Assembly: GCA_024811115.1 (NCBI GenBank)
Contig: JAKOGH010000645.1
Coordinates: 62,001-126,000, forward strand
Length of the DNA stretch: 64,000 bases
Direction of reading: 5' to 3'
Source: Terana coerulea
Taxonomy: Eukaryota; Basidiomycota; Agaricomycetes; Polyporales; Phanerochaetaceae
Each line of letters opens with the position of its first letter. The stretch's first letter is position 1. Under the pieces are notes generated by a model. It saw only the letters and a list, made by a program, of their open reading frames with translations. It searched no databases and was not told where the DNA came from. The translations under genes and the position numbers were made by a program. Positions 37,481 through 49,045 of the stretch are shown here, in pieces.

Positions 37481-38302
37481 ATGACTTCCGAGCCAATTAT
37501 CCTATATGACATCCCCGGCAACGACCGCGTCCAACATTTGCCATGGTCCCCTAACACATGGAAGGCTCGGTGCGTGCTTTCATGGATTGCTACTAGGCAG
37601 AGCCATGAAGGATTGACGACATTGCGCTAGGTATGCATTGTCCATTAAAGGCTTGAACTACAAGACTGAGTGGGTTGAGTACCCCGACATCGCGGCGCTT
37701 TGCCAGAAGATCGGTGCGCCCTCAACGGAGACGAAGGCCGACGGCCGCCCTCACTACACACTGCCCGTCATCTACGACCCCTCCACGAAAGCCGCCGTTG
37801 CGGACTCGCTGAACATCGTCAAGTACCTCGACGAGACGTACCCAATACGCCGGCCCTCCTGCCGGAGGGCACCAAGGCCCTGCAAGCGGTGTTCTCAGAC
37901 TTCCTGTGGGGCGACGCTGGCGTTATCACATACCTCTTCCAGAATATAATCGCAGGCACCGCAGCCTCGTTGCCGCCACGCAGCCACGAGTACTTCAAGA
38001 GAACACGGGAGGAGCAGTTTGGAAAGAAGCTGGAGGAGCACGCCAGCGAGGGGAACTGGAAGTCGTTGGAGGCGACCCTTGGAAAGCTGAACGGCTTCCT
38101 CGAGGCGAATGGCAAGGGCAAGGACTTGCTAGTGACTGGCGACAAGATTGTCTACGCAGACGTGCAGCTTGCGTCGTTGCTCGTGTGGGCAAGGGTCGTT
38201 TTCGGCGAGGACTCAGAGAACTGGAAGAGGCTGGCTGGCTTGCATGGTGGAAAATGGGCCAAGTTCTTGGAGCAGTTCAGGAAGTACGAGGCCATCGTTT
38301 GA
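37481..38302 (+). CDS. Glutathione transferase (fungal-specific, Ure2p-like/FuA-type), copy C
   Basis: Exon 1 is 37481-37569 (IILYDIPGNDRVQHLPWSPN, then TWKAR) and exon 2 is 37631-38302. Same intron position and same 253-residue length as copy B once one missing A at 37844-37845 is allowed for, where the frame passes from DETYP to NTPALLPEGTKALQ. Thioredoxin-fold half: YKTEWVEYPDIAALCQKIGA, HYTLPVIYDPS, ADSLNIVKYLDETYP. Helical half: FGKKLEEHASEGNWKSLEAT, LVTGDKIVYADVQLASLLVW, ending FRKYEAIV. It is more diverged from A and B than they are from each other, so it is the older paralogue. It lies on the opposite strand, across GUT2. Confidence 0.85.
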
Positions 38303-38459
38303 GATGTGTTGTACCAGCAAGCATTTTGTACCATAAGCAATTCAAGAAGTGGAAGGTCGGAAATTCTGAAAACTTATCCGTCACGTTTGACGACGCCGTA
38401 ACGTCACTGATGGGTGCCGTCACAACGGCGTTGTGGCGTTTTGGCGCTTCGGAGGTTTC

Positions 38460-39456
38460 ATGTCTTTGCCTTCTTCCATCTCCCGACTCTCCCGAGGCGC
38501 TGCGCCTACCGCCGTGCGTGCTTCGTTCCTCAGAACATTACCTTCAGTAAATGGTCATCATGTGGCGCAAAGAAGATTGAAGTCCACTCAGCCGGCATAT
38601 GACGGCCATGTTCCCCTGAATTGGTTCGAACACACGTTCATGCTCGTCGGGTCATCATACATGGCACTCACCGCTCCTGCGAGACATGGTGCGTGTAGCT
38701 CACACAGGGAATCGCGAAATATTGCTCAATATGCTGCATGGTGGCGTCTAGACATGGTAGCAGCCGTTGGTGACCTGACATCCGGACCTGTCCTCCCCGC
38801 ACTACGCGACCAAATGCTCGCGTGGCCCGAAGGTCGACGTATCCTGAAGGAACGACCGCGGATCAACACGAAGACAGTGGATATGGCAAAGCTCGCAAGC
38901 CTCCCGGAGGGAACAGTCGGTCGCGCGTACGTGACGTGGTTGGAGCGGTGTGCGGTTACGCCTGACACAAGGGAGCCGGTACGCACCCAGACACGACATT
39001 ACCTGAATTCACTGTAACCTGTCTTTAAAGGTTCATTACGTTGACGACCCAGAACTCGCGTATGTTATGCAACGCTACCGTGAATGCCACGACTTCTACC
39101 ACTGCGTCGTCAACCTCCCCGTCGACGTCGTCTCCGAACTCGCTGTCAAGTTCCTTGAGTTCGCCAACCTCGGGCTTCCTATGGCTGGGGCTGCAGCTGC
39201 CTTTGGACACCTCCGTATCTCGTCGGCGAAGCGGCAGCGGCTGTTCAAGGAATACGTGCCGTGGGCAATCAAGTGTGGGAGCAGCGCGCAGAGCTTGATT
39301 ACGGTGTACTGGGAGGAGAGATGGGAGCAGAATCTTGCAGAGATGCAGAAAGAACTTGGAGTTTGGGATGCTCCTCCGCCTCTGCGGTGGCCAAAGGACG
39401 CAAGCGTGGCGAAGGCAGCAGAGCAGCAAGGAAGCACTCGGGCAGTCTATTCTTAA
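38460..39456 (+). CDS. COQ4: COQ4, ubiquinone biosynthesis protein
   Basis: COQ4 acts in the mitochondrial matrix at the inner membrane, as part of the coenzyme Q synthome; recent work links it to oxidative decarboxylation of the ring precursor. Exons 38460-38688, 38752-38978 and 39031-39456 give 293 residues. A basic, Ser/Arg-rich leader fits mitochondrial import. HVPLNWFEHTFMLVGSSYMA, DLTSGPVLPALRDQM and the metal-binding signature RECHDFYHCVVNLPVDVVSE (HDxxH-x11-E) are all present, followed by GLPMAGAAAAFGHLRI. It is intact with no frame break. It lies 157 bp after GST copy C, and near GUT2, whose electrons go to ubiquinone; this closeness may be chance. Confidence 0.94.
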
Positions 39457-39560
39457 ATGCCATGTTTGCGTATGCTTGTGAGACGAATCCTGTTGCTTTT
39501 CAGTCAGTTTTTAGCGTGCACTCAGTCATGCAGTCGGCCGCCATGCGAACGGCGCAAAAC

Positions 39561-39600
39561 CATCCCACGGCACGCACATAACAAAGCCGCAAATGTCTCA
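39561..39600 (+). repeat. Direct repeat, left copy
   Basis: Forty bases beginning CATCCCACGGCACGCACATA and ending AAATGTCTCA, repeated at 39691-39730 with one difference (ACAAAGCC against ACGAAGCC). The period is 130 bp. Confidence 0.9.
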
Positions 39601-39690
39601 GTACTATATGTCAAGACCCAGTGCTATCCGTCATGCAGCGACCTACCAACAGGGGGAATCGGGATCGAGCGTCAGTCGATTGTATCAAGT

Positions 39691-39730
39691 CATCCCACGG
39701 CACGCACATAACGAAGCCGCAAATGTCTCA
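39691..39730 (+). repeat. Direct repeat, right copy
   Basis: Second copy of the 40-bp repeat at 39561-39600. Confidence 0.9.
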
Positions 39731-40106
39731 AGCGCCCAAGGACCCTTTCTCGGCGGCAATGTGCTGTCAAACAAACTCCCTCGTGCATACAATACTCATC
39801 GAACTGTCAGCGGCATCGCACGAACTGCTACGAAATTTCGGACTATTTGGGACTGCTTATGTGGTAAAGATCCTTCCCTTGACTTATTAAGCGATTAAGT
39901 ATCGTACTCCGCTGCACACGGCTAGTGTGCCCTGGCGATCAATGTCACAGATACTCAACCATGCGGACTGTTTTCCACCATCTCCGTTTTAGACCATTAC
40001 ACCACACGTAAAATAAGGCGTATCTGCAATAATCACCGCCATAGGCGGGCTCTCGCAGACCACTTATAGCCTGCGCCTAGGTTCAACTGCGCTAGCCGAC
40101 TTTTCT

Positions 40107-42459
40107 ATGTCTCAGCACTCACCGATGGCTGCACACGCGAAGGACAGTTTGCGCCTCTACCTGGGCCCGAAACCCCCACGCAGATCATGGGTATACCTAG
40201 GGTTTGGTCTATTGCTTTGTATCTCTGGACTCCTTGCTTGGCATAGGACAAACGACGCTCGTGTCTTTTCCGTCATCCGGCCACTCCGACCAAAATGGTA
40301 GCCTCACAAGGGAGGAGGATCCGGAGCTAATCTGGGAGAAAGTAAGCACATTTCGTTTGTGATGTGCGGCAGCTATGAAAGCCACTGACTTCTCGTGCGT
40401 CGTGCAGCTTCCAGTCGGTACTGTGGAGTCATTACCATGGACCACATGCTATGACGGCGAGTTCCAATGCGCTCGTCTATCGGTACGACTACAGTACCAT
40501 AGAGGAAAATCATTGCATCAATGATGTGTTTCCAGGTGCCCCTCGACTATCACAATCTGGACGCTGGACAAGCTAGGATTTCCATCATGAAGCTACCTGC
40601 TAAGATCGCCGACGACCATCCTGATTATAGAGGACCGATTGTGACCAACCCTGGTAGACTTCAATTCACGATTAAAGGGCAGGCTATGTCAGCGAATTCT
40701 CATATTTCATTTCTTTAGGTGGCCCTGGGGGCTCAGGAGTCGATGCACTTCGTATCCTGGGGCCTATCTGGCAAGAATTGATCGGTGACGAATATGACAT
40801 TATTGGATTCGATTCGCGGTAAGTTCACCATTGACAACGAATGCGAGATAATGCTAACTTGTAGCCTAGGGGCATTGGGCGAACGATCCCTGCTGCACGC
40901 ATCTTTTCAGATGCTGCCGAGGGCGCCGCATGGCGACTCAAGGTTGCGGCCGGCCCTCTGGTGAACACTACCATGGACGCTGTCGCCCGGCTGCATGCCC
41001 GCTCCGTGGTGTTGAGCAGTCTCGCAAACAAAAGGAACAACGAAACGTCGCGTTATGTCAGCACGGCACTAACCGCTCGAGATATGTTGAGCATCGTCCG
41101 AGCTCACGGACGGGACAAACTCCAATACTGGGGGATCTCGTGGGTATTTTTTTTTCATATGGGCGATCCCTGTGCTGCTGTGCTGATATTGCGTACTCTA
41201 GGTATGGGTCCTTTCTAGGCTCGACGTATGCGAAGCACAGCATCATCTCGTCGCATATGAACTGACCCTATTTTTCTTATACAGATTTGCAGCAATGTTC
41301 CCGGTGCGTTCGTTGATTCACTATGTCCGCAAAGATGTGAATTTTTCAAACAGGATAACGTGGAAAGAATTGTTATAGACGGTACGTAACTACGCTCAGC
41401 GTGTAAATCCGTTTTACTGATCGCTTCGCTCCTAGGTGTCTTGGACACAGAGGATTACTTAGCAGGTGTGTCACAGCCCTTGAGTTGCTTGCAGCATCGT
41501 AACGACGGCAATGTCCCAAGCCAGGTGGGAGAACAACCTCCTACACGCAGACAACATATGGCGTGCATTCTTCGGGGCATGCGTGGACGCCGGCCCTGCC
41601 AAATGTGCTCTCTACGAATCCACCCCAGAAAAGGTCCAAACGCGTGTAAACGCAATCCTCGAAAGTCTGAAGACCCGCCCCTCCCAGTCCCCGCAAGCGA
41701 CTCCGCCAGTGGGGACTACGGCTTGGTGGACTACAAAGCGGTCCGACTGATGCTCCTCGACTGGCTCTATTTCCCGTACCCTGGAAGCTCCCTCATGAAA
41801 ACGCCAGCAGCAGCGGACCTGGCTGCGGCGCTGCGCGCAGCGGAGGCAAACAACGGCGCGCCGCTGTGGGACATCGTCGGCAGCAGGGAGGCAAGATACG
41901 GCCGGTCGAGAGGTTCACAGGTCAGCGTCCCGTCGGTCATCCTCTTCGCTGTCCAGCTTACTGACCACCGTCTCCTGTAGGGCCGTTCGTTGCCAATACC
42001 TCATTTCCCATCCTCCTGATTGGAAACACGGCCGATCCAGTGACACCAATTACCTAGTGCGTATGTTCCCTGAATGTGATCAGGGCCACGACTGATCGTC
42101 TTGCGAATCAGCGCGCATAAAATGGCGAAGGGGTTCAACGGCTCGGTGGTGCTCCAGCAAGATTCACTGGGTGTACGTGTATATGTGAGATTAAGGGTGG
42201 AATCCTTCGACTGATGCATGGCGTATAGCATTGCACTGTGTCGGGCGCTTCCCTCTGCACCGCGAAAGCTGTACGTGCATACTTCAGGGACGGAAAACTT
42301 CCAGATCATGGGACCGTATGCCCGACGGAGAGCGCTTTGTTCGAGGTGAAAGATGGAGCGGCTAAGGAACTGATCGAAGAGGATAGAAGGGTGCTGGATG
42401 GGTGGAAGGAGCTCGGGCAACGGTATTTGCCCCTGAGGTTCGATGTGCCGCTGCTTTGA
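40107..42459 (+). CDS. Membrane-anchored alpha/beta hydrolase with TAP-like C-terminus (S33 type)
   Basis: Related to secreted tripeptidyl aminopeptidases and SlpE-type hydrolases. A short cytoplasmic leader and one N-terminal helix (VYLGFGLLLCISGLLAW) suggest a type II membrane protein. The hydrolase core follows: PLDYHNLDAGQARISIMKLP, the oxyanion loop GGPGGSGVDALR, YDIIGFDSRGIGRT, and the nucleophile elbow WGISYGSFLG, split by an intron. The TAP-like C-terminal domain has LLIGNTADPVTPITYA (Asp) and DSLGHCTVSG (His), also split by an intron. At least eight short introns are needed. Frame breaks are required at the T run 40266-40269, the C run 41678-41681 and near 41897-41905; everything between is colinear with the family. 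The substrate is probably the N-terminus of peptides, or small esters. Confidence 0.78.
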
Positions 42460-42744
42460 ACCGTTGCAGTCCTCGCAAGTTCGCGGAAAAGTGCTACGCG
42501 TGGCAGTGGGCTTCCTCCCGAAAGCGTTGAATTCCAGGTATAATTGTTGGTTATCAGGATCCAGAGTGATTTGAAAAATGAGCATAAATAGGCCTTCTTG
42601 AATGTCGCGTCGTATCGGGCTTTTATCGACAGCTGGTTGACCTTATGGATAGAACCGATGAATCTTTAGCAGCTGCCCGTTCGAAGGGCAAAGATGGAGG
42701 ACAGAAATCTGGAGCCCTGGAGATAGCGTAGTCAAGAGTAGGGG

Positions 42745-44114
42745 CTATCCGCTTGAGGCTGCCGCGAGAAGGTCGGTATTCATTTCCAAGGCCGCCTGCA
42801 TGATCTCCTCGCGTTCGGTAGAGGATGGAAAGCTTTTAAGTTTCACCTTCAAGAATGGTATGTGTGCGGCAAGGATGTCCAACAGTCGATTCTCGTCTGC
42901 CGGCGTACCGCCTGCCCCACCATACCAGACCTCCACTTCCATTAGATGCGGGGGTACGGTTGGTGCGACCCTTTGCTGTGGCTGCCAACACCCCTTCCCT
43001 AGCGCGTCGCTCAAGCGCATATAGACAATAATGATCCGCTTGAGTCTCCATACAGTGCGGGTCGCAGTAGGCACTGGGCAGGTTACGAAAGCCAAGTAAG
43101 GGCCCGCAGGTACATAGCCCCTCTTCACGGTAAACGCAAATAGATCTAACTCGTAGCGAAATGAGTACGTTTGAGTTATCAGTGCAGTGACCACTTACCG
43201 CTGCTGTACTGGTCTATTTTAGTAAAGGTCAGCCGCTGATATGGTGGATTTGGATAGTCGGAGAGCTGTGCTTGTACCATCCACACGATATAGGAGATGT
43301 CTATTGGCATAGAATCATAGTTTCTGCACCGGCGTCGAAACTGATGACGGACGCTCGCGGCCGCGAATATCCAGACGAACGCCCAGTGGTGCTTACCACT
43401 GCCAGTCGATTGAATACGTTGTATATCCGTGAATGCAGCAGTGCACTTCGGCGGCACCTCTAAGTCACTATACTCGCCGTCCCAATGCACCGTGCCCAGC
43501 GAAATGTGCTGCAAGTGAGGAAAGGCTCCGAGGGAGCGCAGGAGAGATGAGAACGACGGTTCGTGCACCGAGAAGCCTACATAAAGCCGCCGAAGGCCGT
43601 GGATGTGTAAGAGTCGTGGACGTAAGGCGGGAGAGAACACATATTTAGCATCCCTTTGGGACACCCACCTGCCGCGACCTGAGATTGCGACAGAGACCGA
43701 CGGCAGTTGAACCAGTAGAGTCGCTAGTGGAAGTGAAGCATCTGCGGCGAGAGGGTTCCAGTTGTGACAGCGAATCTGTGACACATGTGCAGCCAGAAAC
43801 CTCGAGTTACTCGAGCGGAGGAGGCGTGCGAGGAATTGTATGTCTGCGGGGTTGGATAGAACGAGTTTGGCGAACAGGAGTGGTCGGAGTCGGTAGCTCC
43901 ATCGACGACAAGTTGCCGACAGAGCTGAGAGCCATGTTCTGATTTTCCGTGGAACGCCATAGCCGTCATCCTTCCCCCCAATCTCCGGTTCTAACACATC
44001 TACAATGGAGTCCAGCATAGGTCCATATACGAGGTCGGATGGGATCTTGCTCCATGCAACCTCAGTCATGATCTTTGACTGCTGATTGATCCAGAGTGAC
44101 ATGTACTCTGACAA
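42745..44114 (-). CDS. F-box-like/LRR-type hypothetical protein
   Basis: Exons 44114-43199 and 43145-42745, joined by a 53-nt intron, give 438 residues with no frame break. The N-terminus reads WSKIPSDLVYGPMLDSIVDV, then LSALSATCRRWSYRLRPLLF, which looks like a diverged F-box. The middle has Leu-rich repeats of irregular length (RLLHIHGLRRLYVGFSVHEP, SLGAFPHLQHISLGTVHWDG). It ends in DLFAFTVKRGYVPAGPYLAF and a final WYGGAG...LLDILAAHIPF block. The family is common and uncharacterised in agaricomycetes. A decayed paralogue lies on the other strand at 50202-51726. The short gap 42460-42744 shows nothing. Confidence 0.75.
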
Positions 44115-45069
44115 GTAACCACCTGTAAGGCAGACGTTTATTCCCTTTTATGCGGCAGTTGCAACGAATACCAATTACCGAGACATGGATCCGAGTCTCG
44201 ATGATCACCACCCATACTGCGTGCAGGCTTCCTTTTACCCTGTTCCACAGACATCCTAGCTTGCAACCTGCCACTCGGTCGACGTTAACAGTTATGAGCG
44301 ACGGGAATCTGGAGTGGTAGGCAATCCTAGGAGGGGAGGAAGAGGAGACCTAGATGTCCGAGCACCAAGAAGTCAGTGTTACCACTCAGTCGCACCAAGT
44401 AATCGATCTCTCACGACAACATATGTGGTTGAGAGCCCAGGTCCTTCGTCAGCACGCCTTTCCGAGTTGCAATGGAACGGTCCAAAGGCCGGGGATTCGT
44501 CTTCCCATATGACGAATTGTATCCCAGGATTGAGGCCTATCGATAAGCTCCAAGTCCGATGACCAGGCTCGAGGCAGCCGTTGTGGATGCACCGAGGATC
44601 TTCCTATTAGCCCATTCTCCAGCCTCCCCGCTGCTACCAATGTTCGTACCGACTTTACCCCAGCTTGTCCGAATCTTGTACACATGCGGCCCGCGCCGAC
44701 TAGCAACAAGTTCAGGGAACGACTCTGGTGCTCTGCAGCATACAGCGACCCAAAACGCGCACTACGAAGGAGATCAGCGAATAGTAGTCCATGTTTCAGT
44801 TGAAATGCACAAACAATAATGTATAGAATGGTAGCATCTTCAGCCATGCCACGCATGAATCGCGTTCACGAAGCCTCAGCTCTATGAACTCAGGAGGATA
44901 AAACGCGCAAAAGTGAATGATCAAATAGAAGGCAACGCGAGTCACTTCTAGTACTTCATAGTCCGGAGTAGCAGCACGTAAGTCATATGTAAGTCGGACG
45001 CTCGGTCTCCAGCAAGTCCATCCAGGCATCAGTCCGCGGGAGTAAGCAAGTAGGCGAATGTCCATGATA
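44115..45069. other. Intergenic, no gene seen
   Basis: About 950 bp between the F-box-like start and the 3' end of the aspartic protease gene (both minus strand). Only short ORFs without features are present. Confidence 0.5.
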
Positions 45070-47076
45070 TCAAACAAGACCGGAAAGCAACGATAGCAAT
45101 GCGAGCAGCGCGTACCACGACGTGCTACATGAGAGGAGGCGTGATGGAGAGGCAGAAGATGCCTGCTTGTCGCCCGCACTCGATGTGGACGACGCGCTTG
45201 GGCGTGGATGATGAGGGCGAGGCTGAGCTCGGTTGTGCTTGGGCGTTGGCGGTGGGCTGCGCGGCAGCTGTGGGGGCGGCAGAGGAAGGGACGACGGTGG
45301 TAACGGAGGTTGCAGTTGGCGCAACGTTGGAGGTGCCTATTCAAGGATCACAACGTCAATGCCGAATGATACACGAAGCTCGGGAATGCACGTACTCTCG
45401 AAGACACCCCCGTCCTGTACGGCGTCTTGGACGGCCTGCTGCAGCAGCGCATCCGCGTTCTGCGGCACGTTCGACAGGAAGCCGATGCGCGGCGGGTCGA
45501 CGCTCGGGTGCGTCAGGTTCCCGTAGTAGAACACGATCGTGTTGCTCTTCAGGAACGGGTCGCCGAGGGACCATGCAAAGAGCGCGCCGGCGCTTGGTGC
45601 GTCAGTTGCTACGACATTGTCTGCAACACACGTCTGCGCATCCCCATTTGTGTTCTGCGCGACAAAGTCACGCGGGTCGACGGGGAACATGCTGCCGCCG
45701 ATCTGGAACGCGAGGGTATGCGCAGCGGAGCAGGGGAACGTCGGCTGCGCGGTCGCGTCCTTGGCGAACGCGGGCGAGACGGTGGAGAGGATGCTGTTCA
45801 CGACGTCTTGCGGGCCGCGGATGAGGGAGTTGCCGGTGTCGATGAGCGCGGAGAGCTGCTTTGAGGTGCCAGTCTGAGTCGTGTCTGCGAGCTTCTGTCC
45901 GTCGAGGTATACTCCGTCCAAGGGGATCTCCCAGCGTAGAGGATAGACCTCGTTTGAAGCAAAGGTGGGTGGGTTGAGGCCGCCGTCGGACGGGCTGTAC
46001 AGCCGCACAGGGACCCAGGTGAGGGAGGAGTTGTCTACGCCCTGCGGCAGTTCGCCGATGGTAATAGAACCGTGCCCGCTGACGTCGATGGTGTTGCGCT
46101 GCAGGGTGATGGCGAACATGGGCTGCTCGACCTTGCCGGACATAGCCAGACGGGACACGAGAGGGCCGTCCGTGGAGATACTGTTGACAAACTCGTCTGT
46201 AGTCGACGGCGTGTTGAACTTCTGGTTCACCGCTGCAGCCTGCACGAAGCTCTGGCTTGGGAAGCCAAGCCCAAAGATGCCAGCGCCGCCGTTCTGGACG
46301 GCAGAGTTGTCTGTGTCGTTCACGGCGGCAAAGACCTGGGCGTCCATGGCGAGGCCAGCCACAGAAACGGTATCCTGCACGACGGGCCCAGAGGCGTGGG
46401 TACCCGTAGTCGAGTCGCCGTACTGCAGGTTCACGCTTGCGCCAGTTGTCGTCCCGGACGAGGTCGCGTAGGGTTGCATTGTCGAAGACTTGCACGCGGC
46501 TGTTTGGCACTGGTCGGACATGACCCACAAGTCGCTAGACCCGGTATCTGGTAGAGATTAGCTCTCGCCGCATGTTGAGAATGACACTGCGGGTAAAGCC
46601 AGATTTCAACCTCGCGGAAAGTATTCGAAAAGCCTTTTCAAAGGTCTTCAGGGCGGAAATACCCTAAAAGGAAGGCCTTCCGAATGCTTTTCGCGCACTT
46701 CCCATGCGTCCAGGATCGGGCCATGCCAGCGGTGTGAGGTGAAATTGAGACTCACCGAGATTCACAGCCGTCTGGGTATCTCCCAACTGCACGGTGACAG
46801 TGTAAAAGCTAAAAGTGTATTGGAAGCCGTGAATTTCAATCGCCCAGGACCATGACATAGCGGTACGCACAGATCTGCAAGGTCGCCGATGCCCACGGTC
46901 CCCGCCAGCCCGCCATCGCGTCTCGCCACATCGTTCCTCCCCACTCTCCTCCGCTGGATGGGCAACTCAGCACCTCGCCGCTGCGGTCTCGCCGGGCTGG
47001 GAACATGGATCGGGAGCGCGGCCACGCAGGCGGGCAGCACGAGCAGGAAAAAGGTAGACCAGCTGGGGACAATCAT
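45070..47076 (-). CDS. Pepsin-like aspartic protease (A1) with GPI-type C-terminus
   Basis: Exons 47076-46871, 46808-46756, 46547-45396 and 45336-45070. A signal peptide (MIVPSWSTFFLLVLPACVAA) and a basic pro-region precede LFYTVTVQLGDTQTAVNL, then DTGSSDLWVMSDQC (first catalytic Asp, split by intron 2). The second motif is LSALIDTGNSLIRGP, and the flap-side sequence GGAGIFGLGFPSQSF is present. The last exon is a Ser/Thr/Ala/Pro-rich stalk ending in LLSCSTSWYALLALLSLLSG with only two residues after it, which fits a GPI-anchor signal as in yapsins. The stalk changes frame at the G run 45200-45202 (one extra base). If the last intron is retained, a short soluble form ending at 45337 results. 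It probably acts at the cell surface or wall. Confidence 0.86.
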
Positions 47077-47963
47077 GACGGATTATAGTGGGTAAAGCGA
47101 CCTGCGCGGGAAGGAACGACGAGAAGGAAAACGGGGACCTGGAAGAGCCTGGAGGTGGTCGAAGCTCAACGGCGCATTTCAGCTCGCTCGGCCTCGTTTT
47201 GTTCACTGCGGGGAAGCGCACAGGATGAGCGAGATTGGGGTTGGTTACCGCTCCTCATGGTGATCGGGTTGCTACCTGCATCAAGAACAACGCAGCGAGT
47301 ATAAAAGGTCTCGGGAACTCGCTAGGCGCAGCTGGGAGGATTCTCATTTGACGAGCTGGCGTGCGGTCCCGACGGTATACGAAGAAGTAGCAGCTACTTG
47401 GCCGACTTGGCCGATTGTGGTGGGAGGGAGAAGCAAAGAGACGGGCAAAGTCTAGGCGCCCAATATGTTGCAAGTTGGCATAAAGTTCTGACGCTTCGAG
47501 TACACAGGATAGTCACAGGATATATATACTGTGGGCGGGATGAAGTACTGCAAACTCCAGAGTGTTTCTCATGCGAGATTTTGACATCTCAAACACTGAC
47601 ATTTATGTGAAGTACGATCGTCGTCAACGGTGGTGGGGGCACGCAGCGGCGCCGTACGACACTCTTCTGGCTGACTGTGAACAGCGAGTAACCGCAGGAC
47701 CAGCTTATTTTAGTGGCAAGCACACGGAGGCTGAAAAGTCATGCATAATGTCTAGAATACAAAGATGGAGTGAAATAAAATGAGTATATGCGGTATAAAC
47801 GTAAGCACATTCGTCGAATAGCGGGGACGAACGGACGGGTGATGCCCGTTTACGTGGGACTGTGATGTGGTGGCGGAACAAAGAACTGCATGACGCTATC
47901 ACGAGCTCCTGCGTTCCGTGCCCCGAGTACAAACGAAGCATCCAAGCCAAGATCCGCCACCGA
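47077..47963. other. Intergenic, no gene seen
   Basis: About 890 bp between the aspartic protease start and the heme oxygenase stop. It contains TATA-like sequences (for example ATATATATAC near 47520) but no supported gene. Confidence 0.5.
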
Positions 47964-49045
47964 CTACGACGAGGACGTGGAAAAGATGCTGCTGAACCAG
48001 TGGATTGCTGCCTCAAAACCCTTCTCGCCCTTGTAACCCCCGATAACGAGCCAGGCCTGCGATATGAGGATGGCGAGGAGGACGGCAGCGACAGTCGAGA
48101 CCGAGAAAGCACCTTCTTGCTCCGGCTTGGTAGGCAGTGGCAGAGGGTTGTACGACTCAGTGGGCGTCATGGGGTCGCCTAGCACTGCAGGCGTCGTCTC
48201 GAATGTGCTGGGCTTCGACGGCGCCTTTAGCGTGGTGAACAGGCCAGTGTTGAGTGAGAATGCGAGGCTGGCTTCGTCCAGCATGCGTGCTAAAACGCTG
48301 TGTTAGTCATGCCTATGAGGGAGATCTCAGGAAAGTGCACCCTTCAAGGCTTGGTCATCACTGACGCCGGCATTCATGCCATCGCGGTACCATTCCTTGA
48401 TCTTCTTCATGTCGCCGATCGTACTTGGCGCGTTGCCGCCGAGTTGTTTGAAGTCGTAGAACGACAAGCCCGCGCCATCTTCTAGGCCGTACGCCTTGGC
48501 TATCCGCCGCTTGATGAATTGGCCACCACTTAGGTCGCCGAGGTACCGGACATATGCGTGTGCGAGGAGCAGGGCGGGATCCGAGGCGGTGAGCTTCTTG
48601 AGGCGAGCGGTGTAGGCCGAGAACGGCTTCGGCGGGCGCGACACCAGGCGAGTGTGGATGGGGTGCGACTGCCATGACGACTCCGGTGTCTGCAGCAGGT
48701 GCGCAATGTCCGCTGAGAGGCTCTGGGTGCGGGCGAACAGCCCAGGGTTATATGTGGGCGCAAGCACGGCATTGGTGGCATGCTTCTCGAGGCCTTGCTC
48801 GAGGGCACTGCACGTGTGGCGTCAGCGGCACAGCAGGACACGACAACGGAACCGGTGACGCACTCGTATACGTGGTACAGCATCATGAGGAAGCAGACAT
48901 ACTCGTCCCTGTCGAGCTCGCCCCTCGTCAGCCAGCCTGCACCCTGGCTGTGTTCGGCCTCGTCGTGTGCAGCGGCCGTGCCTGTCTTGAGCAGCGTTGC
49001 GATGGGTTGCGAGTAGTCAGCATCCGCTGCGGTTATTGCGCCCAT
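47964..49045 (-). CDS. HMX1: Heme oxygenase, tail-anchored
   Basis: Cleaves heme to biliverdin, CO and iron using NADPH-cytochrome P450 reductase electrons, on the cytoplasmic face of the ER. Exons 49045-48864, 48807-48341 and 48289-47964 give 324 residues without frame breaks. The proximal histidine region is LLKTGTAAAHDEAEHSQ, and the distal-helix signature is YLGDLSGGQFIKRRIAKAYG. FYDFKQLGGNAPSTIGDMKK and a linker lead to a C-terminal transmembrane anchor (VSTVAAVLLAILISQAWLVI). Fungal heme oxygenases serve iron recovery and redox signalling. No neighbouring iron-uptake gene is seen. Confidence 0.94.

Larger units (their letters stand above)
39457..40106. other. Intergenic region with a 40-bp direct repeat
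   Basis: About 650 bp, no gene seen. It contains the direct repeat listed separately. Confidence 0.55.

Noticed and set aside
45099..45824. Plus-strand ORF of 241 codons
   Set aside because: Mirror of the Ser/Thr-rich stalk and core of the aspartic protease.
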